This document shows positions 17,440 through 26,896 of a DNA stretch of 37,928 bases, piece by piece. Under the pieces are notes generated by a model that searched no databases, was not told where the DNA came from, and saw only the letters and a list, made by a program, of their open reading frames with translations. The DNA is from Desulfobacterales bacterium. Its GTDB lineage: Bacteria > Desulfobacterota > Desulfobacteria > Desulfobacterales > SpSt-501. Positions within the stretch are counted from its first letter, which is position 1, and every line of letters begins with the position of its first letter. A program made the translations under genes and the position numbers. Where the stretch lies: positions 1-37,928 of the forward strand of contig JALOPB010000017.1 of the NCBI GenBank assembly GCA_025454115.1, given 5' to 3'.

Positions 17440-20400
17440 ATGAAAATAATCGCTGATTTGCATGTCCATTCCAAGTATTCAAGAGCCACCGCGCAGGACC
17501 TCAACCTGGAAAACCTATATGTATTTGCCCAACTAAAGGGTATTCAATTGGTCGGAACAGGCGATATTAGCCATCCCGTCTGGTTTAGAGAAATTGAAGC
17601 CAAGCTTGAACCCGCTGAAGCCGGGCTGTTGCGATTAAAGGGCGATGCTGCCAAAGCGCAGGACGAAAGGGTACCGCTCAATTGTCGAGGAACGGTTCGC
17701 TTCGTTTTGGTAACTGAAATCAGTAACATATATAAAAAAGCGGGTCGAACACGCAAAAATCATAATCTGGTGTTTGTTCCTGATTTGGAAGCAGCTCATA
17801 AACTCAGTCATCGGCTTGAACGAATAGGTAATATCCACTCCGATGGCAGGCCGATCTTAGGGCTAGACGCCAGGGACCTGCTGGAGGTGGTGCTGGAAAC
17901 ATCCGATGAGGCCTTCCTCGTACCGGCTCACATATGGACTCCCTGGTTTTCGGTGTTAGGGTCCAAATCAGGTTTTGACTCCATTAGCGAGTGTTTTGGA
18001 GATCTAACCCCTCATGTGTTTGCGGCTGAGACAGGTTTATCATCTGACCCGCCAATGAATTGGCGGGTATCCAGTTTGGATGAAATCACATTGATCTCGA
18101 ACTCGGATGCTCACTCCCCCTCAAATCTGGGGCGAGAGGCCAATATCTTCGACATTGAGTTGACCTTCCATGCATTGCGCGACGCTATCAAAAGCGCGGA
18201 TCCAAGTCGTTTTTTGGGAACCATCGAATTTTATCCGGAAGAAGGCAAGTACCACTTGGATGGTCACCGCAGCTGCGGCGTGCGTTTCGAGCCCAAACAG
18301 ACCGTAGATCAGCATGGCATCTGTCCGCAATGTGGCAAACCCCTCACGATTGGCGTTCTTAACCGGGTGGAGCAGTTGGCAGACCGCTCGGAAGCCCCAA
18401 AACCTAAGAGGGCGCGTCCCTATAACAACCTCATTCCGCTTGGCAGCATACTCGCTGAAATTTTACAAGTTGGCCCGAAAAGCCAAAAAGTATTGAGGAC
18501 TTACCGCACGGCGATCGAAAAGCTAGGGCCGGAATTGGCCATTCTGAATCAGTTGGACGTTCAGCGGATAGAGGAAGCGGGGATTCCGCTTCTAGCCGAA
18601 GCGGTACTGCGCATGCGTGAGAAGAAAGTCGAGATCCGTCCGGGATTTGACGGTGAGTATGGTACGATTAAGATCTTCAGCTCAGCAGACAGAGCGCGGA
18701 TTCGCGGCCAGAGAAACTTATTTGTCATGTCTGCAGATTCTGAAATCACATTGGGATCTGACCATCATCCGGATCCAACGCCGCATCCGCCGCTTCGAAC
18801 ATCGGAGATATTAGCGACTCCCGTGATCGATCCACCCTGCCGCGAACGTAAGGATGGCATGCCATGTCTTAATGCGGATCAGCAACAAGCGGTTGTTCAT
18901 GAGGCCATGAGACTCTTGATCGTGGCTGGTCCAGGTACAGGCAAAACGCATAGCCTCTCATGCCGCATCGCGCATATGATTACCCAAAGGAAGGTCGAGC
19001 CCCGCACCATATTAGCCGTGACCTTTACCAATAAGGCGGCCGGGGAGATGCGCTCGCGGCTGCGTGCGATGTTAGGTGATTCAACGTCGTTGCCATTCAT
19101 CGCTACGTTCCATTCTCTTTGCCTCAAATGGTTGCAGGAAATGAACCTAAACGAGGTCATTACCCTCATCGACGAATCCGAGCAGACCGAGCTCGTTGGC
19201 GAAGCAGTCGAGCGGGTTGTCAATAGTGGAATCATGGTTTCATTGAAGCCGATGGTTCTTCAGGATCGAATTATGCGCGCCAAACAAAACATGATGGCAG
19301 CCGATCAGCTGGAATCGACTGAATCCGATTCTCCGGAGGACCAGGGTTTTTATGCTGTCTATCGCACTTACCAACAACTGCTCGATAGTCAACGACTGGC
19401 GGATTTCGAGGATCTTATATTTAAAGTAGTAAATCGAATGGAGACCGATCCAGGGTTTCGGCAAGCCTGCCGGGAACGATTTCAGCACGTACTTGTCGAT
19501 GAATACCAGGACTTGAACCATGGGCAATACCGTATGATACGGGCATTGGCGCCTCCCCATGCCGATAGCGGCAGTTTATGTGTTATCGGCGATCCGGATC
19601 AAGCCATCTATGGCTTTCGCGGTTCCGATTCCGCATATTTCCGAAAATTTATAGAAGACTATCCTGATTCCGGCACCGTCACCCTTGCACGCAACTACCG
19701 CTCAACCAAAACCATTCTTTCCGCATCTCACCAAATCATCACTCAGGGTGGTTACGGCCGTCCGCGGGTCTATTCAAACATTGACGGCATCGAGACCATC
19801 AGTGTTATCGAACTTCCGAATGAGCATTCCGAGGCTGAATGCATCGCCAGGATCATCGAGTCGTTGGTCGGCGGAACCGGGTTTCATTCGATCGACACCG
19901 GCCGAGTCAGGGACCCCCATGAACCGGCTGGGTTCGGTTATGGTGATTTTGCCGTTCTGATGCGCACCCATGATCAGATGCGCATCCTGGCCGATGGTTT
20001 CAAGAAGTCAGGTGTTCCTTTCCAGACGGCGAACCGACGACAGCTGTTCAACCAACGGGGCGTTATCGAGCTGATTTCGCTGTTAAAACTCATTTCCGCT
20101 GCGGGCGGTTATAGCGATTTCGCTAGGGTGGCGGCGGTGATTGCTCCCGCACTCGGTAATAAAGCGGTTCGGGCATTCAGGCAGTGGGGATTGAAAAACC
20201 GCCTGGCGGTTAGAGAAGGATTGTCGGCTGCCACACGCTTTCCGATTCATGGCCTTAGCCGCAGTCAGCAACGTCAGCTGGGAGAATTGGGGGGTCGACT
20301 AGCCGTCCTCGTCCAGGAAACCGCTCATCTTGCAACTGCTGAAACCATCGCTTATTTGAAGGCGATTCCGCCCATCGCCCGGCTGCTGGACGACGATGAG

Positions 20401-20800
20401 TCTCGATATGCCCTGGGCCGATTGGAGGCCCTATCTGAAAGTTCAGAATCCTTATCACCCGCGTGCGGAAAAAACGGTGTTGATGACGATGCACGCAGCC
20501 AAGGGTCTTGAATTTCCGGTCGTCTTCATTTCCGGCTGCGAAAATGGATTCATTCCTTTTAAGCGCAGGGATCAAGCCTCGGTCGACCTGGATGAGGAAC
20601 GGCGACTGTTCTATGTAGCCATGACCCGAGCGCGCCAGAGGCTATACTTAACAAGCGCTAACCGGCGTCAGATCTTCGGAAAAACAGAAAACCGTGAATG
20701 GTCTCATTTCTTAAGAGACATTGAGAATGGCTTGCTCAAAAACGAATCGCAGCGCAGCAAGCGGAGGAAACCCAAGGCCGACCAGCTTCAGCTATTCTGA
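17440..20800 (+). pseudogene. EndoQ (PHP nuclease)-UvrD/Rep helicase fusion, frameshifted near the C-terminus
   Basis: Residues 1-430 are EndoQ-like: PHP start ADLHVHSKYSRAT (His8, His10), GTGDISHPVWF, NSDAHSPSNLGREAN, a zinc site with CGVRFEP and HGICPQCGKPLTIGVL (Cys279, 295, 298), and PGFDGEYGTIKIF. EndoQ cuts DNA 5' of deaminated bases and abasic sites. Residues 475 onward are an SF1 UvrD helicase: AGPGTGKT (496-503), VLVDEYQDLN, IGDPDQAIYGFRGSD, ARNYRST. Frame 1 ends at 20511 without motifs V and VI. These continue in another frame from about 20450: YHPRAEKTVLMTMHAAKGLEF, then EERRLFYVAMTRARQRLYL, to the stop at 20800. Compared with relatives, some 25 or more codons also seem to be missing between LSESS and YHPRAEK, so the event is a non-triplet deletion rather than a single-base slip. 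Without V and VI the helicase should be inactive; the nuclease half could still be made. Confidence 0.85.
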
Positions 20801-20882
20801 ACCGTACGCTTGCTCAAGTTTTTTTTGCGGCGACCGATATAGGGTGTATCTGATTAGAAAAACACACAATCTTAGGTTTTTC

Positions 20883-20912
20883 TTGATAAAAGTGCCAGTT
20901 GTTGTGTAAAAT
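20883..20912 (+). promoter_or_regulatory. Probable promoter of the lytic transglycosylase gene
   Basis: TTGATA (20883-20888), an 18-nt spacer and TAAAAT (20907-20912), the latter preceded by TGTG as an extended -10. The same GTGTAAAAT word occurs in the rdgC/EndoQ divergent region. Confidence 0.5.
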
Positions 20913-20949
20913 AACATTATATTGTTTAAATCCACTGCACCCTTCGCGG

Positions 20950-21555
20950 ATGCCATCGGTTCTTGTGAATCGCAGATCCCATCAAATCGCTGGCTTTGCG
21001 ATAGTTGTCGCTGCGTTGCTGTTGATGATGAACCCATCTTCGGCTACGGCCGACATCTATCGGTATATTGACGAAAATGGGGTCATGCATTTCACCAACG
21101 CTCCGACTTCGTCAAAATTCAAACTATTCATGCGCGAACGCAAGGTCTTTATTTCCAAGCTCGATTCCAATCAGTTTGATCCGATCATCGCGGATGCATC
21201 AAAAAAATATGGCCTTGAAGCCCCGCTCATAAAGGCGGTCATCAAGGCCGAGTCCGATTTCGACCCCAACGCCATCTCCCACAAAGGCGCCCGGGGGTTG
21301 ATGCAGATCATGCCGATGAACTACCGGCTATTAAACGTGGAAAACCCCTTCGATCCCCATCAAAGCATCGATGCCGGCGCTCGCTACTTGCGCGACATGA
21401 TGGACCGTTACAACGGCAAGCTCAACCTCTCATTGGCTGCCTACAACGCCGGCCCCGGCGCCGTGGACCGCCACGGCGGCGTGCCTCCTTACCAGGAAAC
21501 CGAAGAATATATTGAGCGTGTGATGCGCTATTATCAACGTTACAAGAACTCGTAA
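20950..21555 (+). CDS. Soluble lytic murein transglycosylase-like protein (SLT, DUF4124)
   Basis: A 201-residue exported protein. Residues 10-34 are a signal peptide (IAGFAIVVAALLLMMNPSSATA). Residues 36-50 (DIYRYIDENGVMHFTNAP) are a DUF4124 segment. Residues 75-200 are an SLT domain with catalytic Glu101 in IKAESDFDPNAISHKGARG, then GLMQIMP, and AAYNAGPGAV. It cleaves peptidoglycan glycan strands to 1,6-anhydromuramyl products in the periplasm. ATG 20950 precedes the signal peptide directly; an upstream in-frame TTG (20899) would add 17 residues that do not look like part of an export signal. It appears to be monocistronic, downstream of the helicase remnant. Confidence 0.88.
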   Translation: MPSVLVNRRSHQIAGFAIVVAALLLMMNPSSATADIYRYIDENGVMHFTNAPTSSKFKLFMRERKVFISKLDSNQFDPIIADASKKYGLEAPLIKAVIKAESDFDPNAISHKGARGLMQIMPMNYRLLNVENPFDPHQSIDAGARYLRDMMDRYNGKLNLSLAAYNAGPGAVDRHGGVPPYQETEEYIERVMRYYQRYKNS

Positions 21556-21643
21556 CCCTTCCATCGGATCTTCTTTTTTCCGGCTTGCTGACTTTATACA
21601 GACACGGAACGGCCAATCCGGTCGCAATGGGTTGTAAGCCTCA

Positions 21644-23254
21644 TCAAGAAGTGACGCCGACAGACCCCTTGCCGGTCTGCTTGACGCGGAAAAGAGCCTT
21701 GTCCGCCCGTCCCAGCAGGCTGATGATGTCCTGGGCATCCTCTGGATAACTCGCCAGGCCAAAGCTTGCGCTCAGCCGAACGGAAAGGCCGCTTTCTTGA
21801 AGGTAAAGCGTACGCCCCATTTTTGAACGGATGGCCTCTACCTTGGACCTGGCGCTGGTTTTATTGTATCCGGGCAGCACCACGACAAACTCATCGCCGC
21901 CATAGGCCACACCGAAGCAAGGCTTTTTGATGAGGGATCGTATGGTTCGGGCCACTTCACGAAGGGCTTGGCTTCCGTTCAGGTGGCCATGGGTGTCGAC
22001 CACCCGCTTGAAATTATCCATGTCCATGAAAATCAAGGAAAAGGGGGTTTGCGAGACCCTGCTCTTGTTTATGATCTGCTCCAACGCCAGGTATAGGTAG
22101 CGAGTATTGTGAAGGCCGGTTAAGTTGTCGAGCAGAGAGAGTTTCTGCATTTTTCGATGGTCGCGACGAAGCGCCTCTTCCAATCGTTTTTGGCGAGTGT
22201 TGTCCACCATGATGCCCTCAATGAGGGGCTCGGCGGTTTCGTCCTGGCTCAAGCGGTAATTAGCTAAACCCCATACGGGTTTTCCATCTTTACGCCGTAA
22301 TTTCACCTCATAGTTGGCCAGAAAGCCCTTACGCTTTAGGGCCTTGATCATCCGCTGCCGCTCGGCGGGGTCATAATAAAGGTCCGCTGCTCCCGCATTG
22401 CGCCGCAGCATTTCCTCGGTGGAGGCATAGCCCAGGAACCGGGAATAGGCCGGATTGACTCGGATGAGTTCACCGGATAAGCTGCTTTGAAACATGCCCT
22501 GAACGGCGTTGCGATACATGTTATGGTAACGCTGCTCGGCCCGCCGCAGTTCCTCCTGAACGCCTTTCAATTCGGTCAGGTCGGTGAGAAAAATCATATA
22601 GCCGCCGATTTCGCCGGAATCATCCCGCAACGTGCTGCGGTTGAAAAGAGTCGGCAGGCTCCGGCCGCTCTGAGTGATCAAATTGGCCTCAAAGCTCATG
22701 TGGTCGCGGCTGGCTGAATAGACCTCAACCCGTTCGTGTTCGTAAATTCCGTCGATGCGTTTTCCGTTAAAATCCTCCGGAGCGTACCCGGTCATGGAGA
22801 GCAGGGTAGGGTTGACCTCCTGGATGCACATGTCACGGTCCAGCATCAAGAACCCTTCGGAAGTAGAATTTACGACCCTCTGGAATTTTTCTTCGATTAG
22901 ACGATGATCGGTCAAATCCTTAAGAAAGCAAAGTGTGGCCGGCCGTTCAAGCCAGGAGAAGGCTTCGGACTTCATCTCCACCCAGCGGACAGATCCGTTT
23001 GGGGCGACGATCTTGAAGCTGCAGCAACGTTGAGGGCTTTCCCCGCAGAGGCATTCTTTGGAGCGCCGCAGCACGATATCCAAATCTTCCGGATGGACGA
23101 CTCGCTGCAGGGAGCTGGAAGCCAGCTCGGTTTGAGAATACCCCAACAACTCTTCGGCTTTCGGGTTGGCGAACTGAATGCGGTCGTCCTGGATGACGAG
23201 AACGGCTTCGCTGACGCGTTCGATCATATGACGATAAGTTAAAGCGAAATCCAC
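21644..23254 (-). CDS. PAS-PAS-PAS-GGDEF diguanylate cyclase
   Basis: About 536 residues, no transmembrane segment. Three PAS domains (roughly residues 8-115, 120-235 and 240-360; for example ANPKAEELLGYSQTELASSS) precede a GGDEF domain with the active-site motif YGGDEF at about 451-456 and DNLTGLHNTRYL upstream. It should make c-di-GMP from two GTP. The inhibitory I-site position (RxxD, five residues before GGDEF) reads KKPC, so product inhibition is probably lost. GTG 23254 starts 1 nt after the glgB stop with GGAG upstream; ATG 23227 is an alternative. The coupling to glgB places it as the last gene of the glycogen operon. The ligands of the PAS domains are unknown. Confidence 0.88.
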   Translation of the reverse strand: MDFALTYRHMIERVSEAVLVIQDDRIQFANPKAEELLGYSQTELASSSLQRVVHPEDLDIVLRRSKECLCGESPQRCCSFKIVAPNGSVRWVEMKSEAFSWLERPATLCFLKDLTDHRLIEEKFQRVVNSTSEGFLMLDRDMCIQEVNPTLLSMTGYAPEDFNGKRIDGIYEHERVEVYSASRDHMSFEANLITQSGRSLPTLFNRSTLRDDSGEIGGYMIFLTDLTELKGVQEELRRAEQRYHNMYRNAVQGMFQSSLSGELIRVNPAYSRFLGYASTEEMLRRNAGAADLYYDPAERQRMIKALKRKGFLANYEVKLRRKDGKPVWGLANYRLSQDETAEPLIEGIMVDNTRQKRLEEALRRDHRKMQKLSLLDNLTGLHNTRYLYLALEQIINKSRVSQTPFSLIFMDMDNFKRVVDTHGHLNGSQALREVARTIRSLIKKPCFGVAYGGDEFVVVLPGYNKTSARSKVEAIRSKMGRTLYLQESGLSVRLSASFGLASYPEDAQDIISLLGRADKALFRVKQTGKGSVGVTS

Positions 23255-23255
23255 A

Positions 23256-25310
23256 CTAGTGCTCCGGGTGAAGAACAACCGCTGTGCGCGTGGGCAGATA
23301 GAGGCTGAGCCAGTTCCGGCCTTCTATGGCCGTTTCGTCAGAAAGCGTAAAATGCGCTTGCCCCGCTTTGAGCCGCCCGTGGCCGCCGTAGTCTGGCGAA
23401 TCGCTGTCCAGGATCAACCGGTATTTTCCGGGCGGAGCGTCGATCCGGTAACCGACGTGAGATATGGTAGGGTGAAAACTGAACACGAACACCAAGCCTG
23501 CTCGTACAAAGGCAATAACCTTGTTCGCTCCATCCTCGTGTAGCAGCCGTGGCCGCTCGTCCTTGAATATCCGAAACGTCTTTACCAGCTCGATCATGCC
23601 GCGGTCGAAGCGGGCCAGATATTGGTATTTCAGATTCGAATCATCCAGCAGGTGCCATTGCCGGCGCGCGTATTTGTAGGACCAGTTGTTGCCGGCGCGC
23701 GGAAAATCGATCCACTCCGGGTGGCCGAATTCGTTTCCCATAAAATTGAGATAGCCGTTGCCGGCGCTGGCCAGCGTGATCAGGCGCATCATTTTGTGCA
23801 GGGCCATGCCCCTGGCAACGCGCAGGTGGCCGTCGCCGACCTGCATGTGCCAGTACATGTCCTCGCCGATCAGGCGGAAGATGAGCGACTGGTCGCCCAC
23901 GAGAGCCTGATCGTGGGATTCGGCGTAGCTGATGGTTTTTTCATCTTGGCGTCGGTTGGTCAGCTCGTGCCACAACTGGCCCATGGGCCAGTGTTCGTCG
24001 GGCACTTCCTTGATGACCTTGATCCAGTAGTCCGGGATACCCATGGCAAAGCGAAAGTCAAACCCAAAGCCGCCGTCTTTTTCAGGCACCGCAAGGCCCG
24101 GCATGCCACTGACGTCCTCGGCGACGGTGATGGCATCCGGCCGCAACGAGTGAACCACCCGGTTGGCTAGGGAAAGATACGTCAAGGCGTCTTCGTCGAC
24201 GTTGGGTGTGAAGTAGTCATCGTAAGACAGGAAGCTTTTCTCGATTCCGTGGTCGAGGTAAAGCATGCTGGTCACCCCATCGAAACGGAAGCCGTCAACC
24301 CGGTATTCGTCCAGCCAGAAGCGGCAGTTGGACAGCAAGAAATGAAGGACCTGGATCTTGCCGTAATCGAAGCAGCGCGAATCCCATGCCGCGTGACGCC
24401 CGCGCGGCAGGTCGTGAAAGTACTGGTGCAGCGTGCCGTCGTATCGGCTGAGCCCCTCGACTTCATTGGAAACGCCATGGGAGTGCACAAGATCCATGAT
24501 CACGGCGATCCCGGCGCTGTGGGCGGCATCCACCAGCGCTTTCAGATCCTCTGGGGTTCCAAAGCGCGAACTGGCCGCAAAGAAGCTCGATACCTGGTAG
24601 CCGAAAGAGCCGTAAAAAGGGTGCTCCTGAACCGCCATCAGTTGCAGCGTGTTGTACCCGGCGGCGACGATTCGCGGCAGAATTTTTGCCGTGAACTCCT
24701 GCCAGCTACCGATCTTTTCCTCGGCCTGAGCCATGCCAGGATGAACTTCATAAATGAGAGGTGCCTGCTTGCGAATTCGAAAAGCGGGGTGCCGCCATGC
24801 GTAGGGCGCCTCCGGCCGCCAGACCTGGGCGTTGAAAATAAGAGTGGCGGGGTCCTGGACCACCCGCCGAGCCCATGCCGGGATCCGGTCGCCCTTTCCA
24901 CCTCGCCAGTGGATGATCAAGCGGTATAAATCGCCATGTTTCAGAGTGCTTGAGGGAAGCCTCAACTCCCACACGCCCTCCACATTCTTGCGTGTTAAGG
25001 CAAACGCCTTTTTCTCTTTCCAGTTCGTGGCGTCTCCAACCATCAAGACACGGGTGGCGTTCGGCGCCCATTCCCTCAGCACCCATTGGCGGCCTCTGAG
25101 GTGCAGGCCGAAGTACTCATGCCCGGCCGCAAAATCAGCGATGGACATGCGGGCGCGCGTCAGACGTCTTTCAGTGCTTTCAACAAGGGTTAGGCGTCGT
25201 CGGATGACTTCGACATACGGCTGCAGGGCGGGATCGCGGCGTACGAGACGCTTGATAAGCCGTTCGATGTTGTGCGCCGGACTGTCCGATTTACGACCGG
25301 GGCGAGCCAT
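23256..25310 (-). CDS. glgB: 1,4-alpha-glucan branching enzyme (GH13, eukaryote-like type)
   Basis: A 684-residue protein: N-terminal CBM48 (YFGLHLRGRQWVLREWAPNA, about 65-150), a GH13 barrel and a C-terminal beta domain. Catalytic residues are Asp344 (GFRFDGVTSM), Glu398 (VAEDVSG) and Asp467 (AESHDQALVG). The segments HQYFHDLPRG and AAWDSRCFDYGK are typical of the GH13_8 branch that includes plant and animal branching enzymes, not the E. coli GH13_9 type. It forms alpha-1,6 branches in glycogen. It lies 45 nt after glgA and overlaps the ribosome site of the GGDEF gene. Confidence 0.93.
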   Translation of the reverse strand: MARPGRKSDSPAHNIERLIKRLVRRDPALQPYVEVIRRRLTLVESTERRLTRARMSIADFAAGHEYFGLHLRGRQWVLREWAPNATRVLMVGDATNWKEKKAFALTRKNVEGVWELRLPSSTLKHGDLYRLIIHWRGGKGDRIPAWARRVVQDPATLIFNAQVWRPEAPYAWRHPAFRIRKQAPLIYEVHPGMAQAEEKIGSWQEFTAKILPRIVAAGYNTLQLMAVQEHPFYGSFGYQVSSFFAASSRFGTPEDLKALVDAAHSAGIAVIMDLVHSHGVSNEVEGLSRYDGTLHQYFHDLPRGRHAAWDSRCFDYGKIQVLHFLLSNCRFWLDEYRVDGFRFDGVTSMLYLDHGIEKSFLSYDDYFTPNVDEDALTYLSLANRVVHSLRPDAITVAEDVSGMPGLAVPEKDGGFGFDFRFAMGIPDYWIKVIKEVPDEHWPMGQLWHELTNRRQDEKTISYAESHDQALVGDQSLIFRLIGEDMYWHMQVGDGHLRVARGMALHKMMRLITLASAGNGYLNFMGNEFGHPEWIDFPRAGNNWSYKYARRQWHLLDDSNLKYQYLARFDRGMIELVKTFRIFKDERPRLLHEDGANKVIAFVRAGLVFVFSFHPTISHVGYRIDAPPGKYRLILDSDSPDYGGHGRLKAGQAHFTLSDETAIEGRNWLSLYLPTRTAVVLHPEH

Positions 25311-25355
25311 TGATTCCTCGGATGATTCCTCTTCGCAGCGGTCTGCGGGGAGACT

Positions 25356-26870
25356 TTATTCTACAACCAGCGGTCGGTGCAGCATTTTTTCATAAAGCTT
25401 GATATACTGCCGCGCCGTTTGCTCGTGGGTGAAGGTTTCTGCGCTTTTTGTCATAATGCGCTTGATCTGCTTGGCCTTGACGGCGGCCGGGCGAAGGTAA
25501 AAACTCATGGCCTCCTCGATGGCCCAGAACAGGCCGCTGCTGTCGAAGAACTTGAAGAGGAACCCGTTACCGGTATTGGCGGACACATCCAGGTGCTGGA
25601 CGGTGTCGTGAATTCCGCCCGTGTCGTGGGCCACGGGCAGCGAACCATAGAGCGGAGCGATCATCTGAGGCAGGCCGCAAGGTTCGAAGCGCGAGGGCAT
25701 CAGAATGAAATCCGAAGCGGCGTATGCCAGATGCTCCATTTGTTCGCTGAAATCACAGATGGCGACGCGTTTGTGAAAGCTATGGTGGTTGACAATATCC
25801 TGAAAAACGCGCTGGTAGTCGCCGTTGGCCACAAAGACGACTTGAAGATTTTGATCCCACCACGTGGAGATCATCCGGTAGAAGATGTCCGCTAAAAGCT
25901 GGCAGCCTTTTTGGATCGGATCCAGGCGCGATGGCCAGAAAAACACCGGAGCGTTCACGTCTTCGATCAATCCCAGATTGCGCTGCAGGAAACGCTTGTT
26001 TTCGCGCTTGGCCTTGGCGTGGTTGTTCGGTCCGTAGTTCTGTTTGAGATCCGTATCGGTCTGAGGGTTGAACGCAGGGTCGGGCGCATTCAAAATTCCG
26101 AATGCACAGTCGGCATAATATTTATTGGCCAGCTCGCGGCGGATGGGCGCCTCCACGAAATGGTGCTGGCCGTCCACGATCTCCAGCAGGAAGGTGGGGC
26201 TCACCGTGTTGACGAAATGGGCGGCGAAGATCCCGCTCGTCAGGAAGTCCACCGGATTGGTATCTCGGGCCGCTTCGTAGGACGGGGCGTAGTTGATGTA
26301 ATAGAGATGCTGCCAGAAGCTGGCCGCATCGATGCCGCGGTCCTCAATGAACGCCATCGTGGATTTCACCGTGTGGATATTGTGAACGGTGAAGAGGCAT
26401 GGGATCCTCAGGCGCCGGGCGACGGGCGGGATCAACCCGGTCATCCAGTCGTTGCAATGGATCAGGTCGGGATGCACGCGAGGAATGATGTTGTTGATGA
26501 CCTCCCGCTGAAAGGCCAGCGCCAGTTTGATGTTTTCATCGCCGTATTTGGAATACACCCGGTTGATGTAAAAGAAGGCCCGGTCCTCCGCCAGGTGGAC
26601 GCGGTCGTCGGGCATCTTGCGCTGGATGCTGTTGATTTCTTCTTTGAGGAACGGCACCAAACGGTCGCTGAAGATCGAGCGGTAGTCCGGAAGCGCCACG
26701 TGCACGTCTGCTCCCTGATCCAGAAGTGCGCTCACGAGAGCGGCGGAAACGTCGGCCAACCCTCCCGCCTTGGCGGTGAAAAATGAAGCCAGGCTGCCCA
26801 TGCGGTCCGGCAGATAGGTCACTTCGGGGGTCACCACCAGTACCCTGGGGTTGGGGCGAGAGGTGTTCAT
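25356..26870 (-). CDS. glgA: Glycogen synthase (GT5)
   Basis: A 504-residue protein. The N-terminal KAGGLADV motif (Lys34) is the ADP-glucose-binding KxGGL signature; LIHCNDWMTGLIPPVAR and FTVHNIHTV follow. The C-terminal retaining-GT motif PSRFEPCGLPQMIAPLYGSLPVAHDTGG is complete. It elongates alpha-1,4-glucan from a nucleotide glucose. ATG 26870 has an AAGGAAG ribosome site. The acceptor-side segments differ somewhat from E. coli GlgA, so UDP-glucose as donor cannot be excluded; a UDP-glucose pyrophosphorylase gene lies nearby, while no glgC is in the window. Confidence 0.9.
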   Translation of the reverse strand: MNTSRPNPRVLVVTPEVTYLPDRMGSLASFFTAKAGGLADVSAALVSALLDQGADVHVALPDYRSIFSDRLVPFLKEEINSIQRKMPDDRVHLAEDRAFFYINRVYSKYGDENIKLALAFQREVINNIIPRVHPDLIHCNDWMTGLIPPVARRLRIPCLFTVHNIHTVKSTMAFIEDRGIDAASFWQHLYYINYAPSYEAARDTNPVDFLTSGIFAAHFVNTVSPTFLLEIVDGQHHFVEAPIRRELANKYYADCAFGILNAPDPAFNPQTDTDLKQNYGPNNHAKAKRENKRFLQRNLGLIEDVNAPVFFWPSRLDPIQKGCQLLADIFYRMISTWWDQNLQVVFVANGDYQRVFQDIVNHHSFHKRVAICDFSEQMEHLAYAASDFILMPSRFEPCGLPQMIAPLYGSLPVAHDTGGIHDTVQHLDVSANTGNGFLFKFFDSSGLFWAIEEAMSFYLRPAAVKAKQIKRIMTKSAETFTHEQTARQYIKLYEKMLHRPLVVE

Positions 26871-26896
26871 GGGTTTCTTCCTTTTCAATTCACAGC

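Noticed and set aside
20466-20478. A-AAA-AAC heptamer in the EndoQ-UvrD gene as a programmed frameshift site
   Set aside because: It is in register for a -1 shift, but motif V lies in the +1 frame, and the -1 frame meets a stop at once. The conserved new frame also begins upstream of the heptamer.
24249-24929. Long plus-strand ORFs opposite glgB, glgA, glgP and the debranching gene
   Set aside because: They are shadows of high-GC coding genes; none shows a ribosome site or a recognisable domain.
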